Part shown: piece after piece, positions 33,070-35,543 of the stretch
Layout: every line of letters starts with the position of its first letter
Position numbering within the stretch: position 1 is the stretch's first letter
Source: Clostridiales bacterium
GTDB lineage: Bacteria > Bacillota > Clostridia > Lachnospirales > Lachnospiraceae
Direction of reading: 5' to 3'
Assembly (NCBI GenBank): GCA_012522735.1
Contig: JAAYJU010000025.1
Location: 1-35,543, forward strand
Length of the DNA stretch: 35,543 nt
Position numbers and translations under genes: made by a program
The notes under the pieces: model-generated
Databases searched by the model: none
What the model was told of the DNA's origin: nothing
What the model saw: the letters and a program-made list of their open reading frames with translations, nothing else

Positions 33070-34338
33070 TCACTTATTATTTATATCCATGACTGTTCCG
33101 ATAAATACTGGTAGATTGGCTTCGCAGTCAATGAGTAAATACACAAAAGGACGGTCGAGGTAGACAGTCTTAATCTCCTCAGGTTCCATCATGGCCTCCC
33201 CATCTTTCTTCACCTCTACCACTGTCGCAGCTCCAGCTTTTGTTCCCTTTTCATCCACGGCAATAAAGGTCTTATGAAGCACCCTGCTGATGTAGAGGTT
33301 ATAGTTTGCCACATATCCAATTCCTGAGAAATCTGAAAGGGTGTAGTCAAAAGCATCTGTCATACCCATTGCTTTGAGAATATCATTTAGCTGGGTTTTG
33401 TATTCACTCCTAAACTTAGGAATAGCTGCATCCACCTTCACATTAAGGGGGTCTGCAAGCATAGATGCCAGCTTCTCACCTGTGAGAGATTTGACATAGT
33501 CAGTAACGCTTATACCCTCATTAGGTAACAATGCAGCAAATGCATACTTCTTATCAGCATAATATTTAATGAAGCCTATGGCATCTTCATCCGACAAATA
33601 TTGATGCTCAGTGGAACGCATCAATTCTACCTGCTGCTTTGACCCGTCCTCTTTCGTGAACACTCCTTCTTGTACCTGATAATCGTAATAGATATTCTCC
33701 CACTCGGCATCAAAGGCGAGGGCATTTACAAGGTACATTACAGCTTCCTCGGGAATCTGGTCGAGAATGTCTTTAATCATGCCATCCGTATTTTCATTTA
33801 CCCAATTGTTGATGTCTCTAAGAGTTTGGTTATTAAAAGGAACTTTGAAGAGACCCGCCCCGTACCAATTGGCATTGGTTTGCAGAAAATTCGGCTCTAC
33901 AGTAAAGCTCTCGTCATCCTTGAGCCAAATTGAGTTGGCAAGGCTGAGCTTGTATTTATCTCCAGCAGGAAGTTCCCTTGTGTAGGCGTATAGGTACTCG
34001 TTTAGCTCTGAAACAGGAATCCCAAATACTTCTTCCATCTGTGAGAGCGTATTACCATCTGCACCATTTGCTGTCATGGCAAGAGCTCTAATGATAGACA
34101 GTGGTGAAATCAGTGTATTTTTATTATCATCAGCGCATTGCTGAAACAAGCGCACAGCGAAATCTGTTATTAAGTCGCTGTTCTCCCCCGAAATGTCAAT
34201 ATCAGTCGTGACAGTATTCGCTTCCATGCCAGACATTAAGTCCGTATCAGTCGCTGTATTGGCACAACCAGAGAGAGTAATCATTATAGACAACACAAGT
34301 ATAAAACACATTGTGGCAGATAGAGCATGTTTTTTCAT
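33070..34338 (-). CDS. Serpin-family lipoprotein
   Basis: A 422-residue serine protease inhibitor. The N-terminus is a lipoprotein signal with lipobox LSGC (lipidated C25), so the protein should sit on the outer face of the membrane. The serpin fold is complete: 'FAVRLFQQC', 'NTLISPLSIIRALAMTANGADGNT', 'YLVNALAFDAEWE', 'VDAAIPKFRSEY', the hinge 'VDEKGTKAGAATVVEV' and 'DRPFVYLLID'. Small residues in the hinge suggest a functional inhibitor. The reactive loop looks about seven residues longer than in alpha-1-antitrypsin, and the P1 residue (perhaps one of the MM pair) cannot be fixed. It is monocistronic. Confidence 0.94.
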   Translation of the reverse strand: MKKHALSATMCFILVLSIMITLSGCANTATDTDLMSGMEANTVTTDIDISGENSDLITDFAVRLFQQCADDNKNTLISPLSIIRALAMTANGADGNTLSQMEEVFGIPVSELNEYLYAYTRELPAGDKYKLSLANSIWLKDDESFTVEPNFLQTNANWYGAGLFKVPFNNQTLRDINNWVNENTDGMIKDILDQIPEEAVMYLVNALAFDAEWENIYYDYQVQEGVFTKEDGSKQQVELMRSTEHQYLSDEDAIGFIKYYADKKYAFAALLPNEGISVTDYVKSLTGEKLASMLADPLNVKVDAAIPKFRSEYKTQLNDILKAMGMTDAFDYTLSDFSGIGYVANYNLYISRVLHKTFIAVDEKGTKAGAATVVEVKKDGEAMMEPEEIKTVYLDRPFVYLLIDCEANLPVFIGTVMDINNK

Positions 34339-34491
34339 ATATCATACCTTCCTTTTCATGGATTCTACATAATAGACGCAGCCAATAAGGAAATGGTTCC
34401 CATTAATGTTAATTGACAACTGTACCTCCCCATTCTATAACAGTAAAACCTTGCCGTTAGCCTTTAGTTCGTATTTGTGAAAGAATGCGAA

Positions 34492-34771
34492 TTAACAATT
34501 CAGAAGCTCCACCCACCAATCGAGAGTATGCCAGCCGTTCAAGTCGCTTGACCAGTGCTCCTTTAAGTCCTCAGGTATTCCTTCCTTATATGCATGCAGA
34601 AAGCAGGGAAGAATATGGAATTAATACTTACCATTGCATCAGTTATTCCTGAAGCCATAGGTTGTGCGATCCCATAGCATTATCGAGAATCCAATCACAA
34701 TCATATTTATTACACAGGGGATAACGCTCATCTTTCATCATCTGATGAATCTGTTCTTTAGAATATTCCAT
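34492..34771 (-). pseudogene. Broken SAM-dependent methyltransferase gene
   Basis: An ATG at 34771 with AAGGAGGTACAT before it opens a 42-codon frame (MEYSKEQIHQMMKDERYPLC ... NAMGSHNLWLQE), the N-terminus of a family of clostridial class I methyltransferases. It stops at 34643-34645. Further on, in another frame down to the stop at 34492-34494, the sequence reads PCFLHAYKEGIPEDLKEHW and ...WHTLDWWVELLNC, a later part of the same family. The SAM-binding core (VLDLGCG type) and the C-terminus are missing, so at least one deletion and a frame change have occurred. Confidence 0.75.
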
Positions 34772-34925
34772 ATGTACCTCCTTAATATAATACATCCATA
34801 TTTTGTCTATAAATTCTAATATAATATATCATACTAAAATAAAAGGCTCAAACTAATTTTTCCAGTAACCATTTGCACATATCATTAATGCCTATATTTT
34901 TCACTTCTTTAAATGGGGGTTATGC

Positions 34926-34966
34926 AAAAAATCTCCAAACCTTCATGTTTTCAAGATTTAGAGATT
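34926..34966 (-). terminator. Terminator downstream of a second tRNA-Cys remnant
   Basis: AATCTCTAAATCTT pairs with AAGGTTTGGAGATT (two G-U pairs) around a 9-base loop and is followed by T residues on the minus strand. It is the same hairpin family as 30612-30653. Confidence 0.8.
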
Positions 34967-34977
34967 CCTCTAAGAGA

Positions 34978-34996
34978 GGCGACAACACAACCAGAT
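34978..34996 (-). repeat. tRNA-Cys 3'-end remnant with a 5-base insertion
   Basis: GGCGACAA and CCAGATGTTG equal the tRNA-Cys 3' end interrupted by an ACAAC duplication. It lies between two terminators, 83 bases downstream of the intact tRNA-Cys. Confidence 0.6.
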
Positions 34997-35004
34997 GTTG
35001 CCCA

Positions 35005-35016
35005 AGTTCAAATCTG
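35005..35016. repeat. Inverted copy of the tRNA-Cys T-arm, locus 2
   Basis: AGTTCAAATCTG is repeated here as at 21837-21848, again on the far side of the tRNA terminator from the tRNA-Cys gene. The flanking GCATG and CTTCCTAGAG are also shared. Confidence 0.6.
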
Positions 35017-35033
35017 CATGTCTTCCTAGAGAA

Positions 35034-35074
35034 AAAGAGACGATGGAACACTCACGTGTTCCATCGTCTCTTTT
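35034..35074 (-). terminator. Terminator of tRNA-Cys, locus 2
   Basis: A perfect stem of 18-19 bp (AAGAGACGATGGAACAC with its complement) around a TCAC loop, followed by T-rich sequence on the minus strand. Near-identical to the one at 21864-21905. Confidence 0.88.
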
Positions 35075-35078
35075 ATCA

Positions 35079-35149
35079 AGGCGACAACCAGATTTGAACT
35101 GGTGATCAAGGTGTTGCAGACCCATGCCTTACCGCTTGGCTATGTCGCC
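35079..35149 (-). tRNA. tRNA-Cys (GCA), second copy
   Basis: The cloverleaf is as in the copy at 21910-21980, with the same anticodon GCA, T arm and acceptor stem. The few differences are in the D loop and anticodon stem, where one G-C pair becomes G-U. It lies 32 bases after tRNA-Asn and probably shares a transcript with it. Confidence 0.95.
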
Positions 35150-35181
35150 GAATATTATCTTTAGGTATTTTCAAAAATTAA

Positions 35182-35253
35182 CTCCCCGAGTAGGGCTCGA
35201 ACCTACAACCCCACGGTTAACAGCCGTGTGCTCTACCATTGAGCTATCGAGGA
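35182..35253 (-). tRNA. tRNA-Asn (GTT)
   Basis: The minus strand reads as a standard cloverleaf: acceptor TCCTCGA with TCGGGGA, D arm GCTC...GAGC, anticodon loop CTGTTAA with GTT, T arm with GGTTCGAGCC, discriminator G. No CCA is encoded. Confidence 0.96.
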
Positions 35254-35274
35254 TTACTTATTATAATTATAATC

Positions 35275-35307
35275 AAAAAAACAGAAAGCCTATTATAGAA
35301 TTTCTGT
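35275..35307 (-). terminator. Terminator between the 23S rRNA gene and the tRNAs
   Basis: ACAGAAA pairs with TTTCTGT around a 13-base AT-rich loop and is followed by at least six T on the minus strand. It should end the rRNA transcript before tRNA-Asn. Confidence 0.8.
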
Positions 35308-35419
35308 CTCCTGAATATATTAAATGAACAGAAATCTATTCATTTTATTGACATCTACTACACAAGAAAATGTACATCCATCTAGGTTTATCCTAGCTTT
35401 TTTAGTAAACAAACCATTT

Positions 35420-35543
35420 TAGGTCAAGCCCTCGACCTATTAGTAACAGTCAGCTACATGTGTTACCACACTTCCACCTCTGTCCTATCTACCTTGTCGT
35501 CTTCAAGGGGTCTTACTTACTTGTGTAATGGGATATCTAATCT
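35420..35543 (-). rRNA. 23S rRNA, 3' end (runs off the window)
   Basis: The minus strand contains the conserved 3' end of 23S rRNA: AGTAAGACCCCTTGAAGACG, then GATAGG and GTGTGG...GTAA motifs, and the terminal GGTCGAGGGCTTGACC. The rest lies to the right of the window. No 5S gene is seen in the 170 bases between it and tRNA-Asn; a small CTAGG/CCTAG hairpin is at 35382-35396. Confidence 0.95.

Noticed and set aside
30663-35149. Complete integrative element bounded by tRNA-Cys ends
   Set aside because: The flanking tRNA-Cys pieces are suggestive, but no integrase, relaxase or phage gene lies between them, so only remnants are claimed.

Overview
The window looks like a chromosome segment of a plant-polysaccharide-degrading anaerobe of the Clostridia, most likely Lachnospiraceae. 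This is an inference: the coding DNA is AT-rich, ribosome binding sites are strong (AGGAGG type), TTG and GTG starts are common, there are GH39 and GH43 hemicellulases, a clostridial-type arabinose module, an O2-scavenging flavodiiron protein and an S-layer-homology surface protein. The species cannot be named from the sequence alone.

Layout. 1-5.6 kb: the 5' part of rpsF (minus), a small STM3941-type membrane protein, a GH39 beta-xylosidase (plus), a three-gene ytrAB-like operon (GntR regulator, ABC ATPase, permease; minus) with a 38-bp palindromic operator, a cluster of palindromic REP-like repeats, and a family I pyrophosphatase. 5.6-10.9 kb: an SDR oxidoreductase (plus) whose 3' end overlaps that of a minus-strand operon of L-arabinose isomerase and an FGGY sugar kinase, with an AraC-type regulator divergent from it. 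10.9-14.4 kb: two gene remnants, a flavodiiron protein with an unusual repeated leader, a FucA-type class II aldolase and a sugar-binding protein without its N-terminus. 14.4-21.7 kb: a large SLH surface protein, also without its N-terminus and split by an in-frame amber codon, then an OmpR-type response regulator, a histidine kinase and a PepSY-domain secreted protein. 21.8-30.4 kb: tRNA-Cys, a secreted/membrane protein with a Cys/Lys tail and a probable frameshift in its signal peptide, a Nudix hydrolase, a decayed DUF1848 gene, an AraC-GGDEF fusion, a SanA/YdcF protein, a DUF1648 protein, spermidine synthase, a GH43 enzyme, a GNAT fragment and an adenosine-deaminase-family protein. 30.4-35.5 kb: a MATE exporter, YjdM, a bacterial staygreen homologue, a lipoprotein serpin, a broken methyltransferase gene, tRNA-Cys, tRNA-Asn and the 3' end of a 23S rRNA gene.

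How it works together. The GH39 and GH43 enzymes would release xylose and arabinose from arabinoxylan-type hemicellulose. AraA and the FGGY kinase would turn L-arabinose into ribulose and ribulose phosphate under the divergent AraC protein. No clear AraD is present: the nearby class II aldolase has FucA-like length and active-site residues. The two-component system probably controls the PepSY gene, which carries 11-bp direct repeats just upstream of its -10 box.

The most striking theme is decay. Two places show divergent genes that have both lost their 5' ends at a single point (about 11.22 and 14.39 kb). There is also an in-frame stop in the SLH protein, an internal deletion in a DUF1848 gene, a truncated GNAT gene, a broken methyltransferase and scattered tRNA-Cys 3'-end remnants with their terminators. 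Either this lineage carries many small deletions or part of the assembly needs checking. The best candidate for an undescribed element is a short hairpin built around a Shine-Dalgarno-like sequence, found twice in the flavodiiron leader and once in the araA leader.
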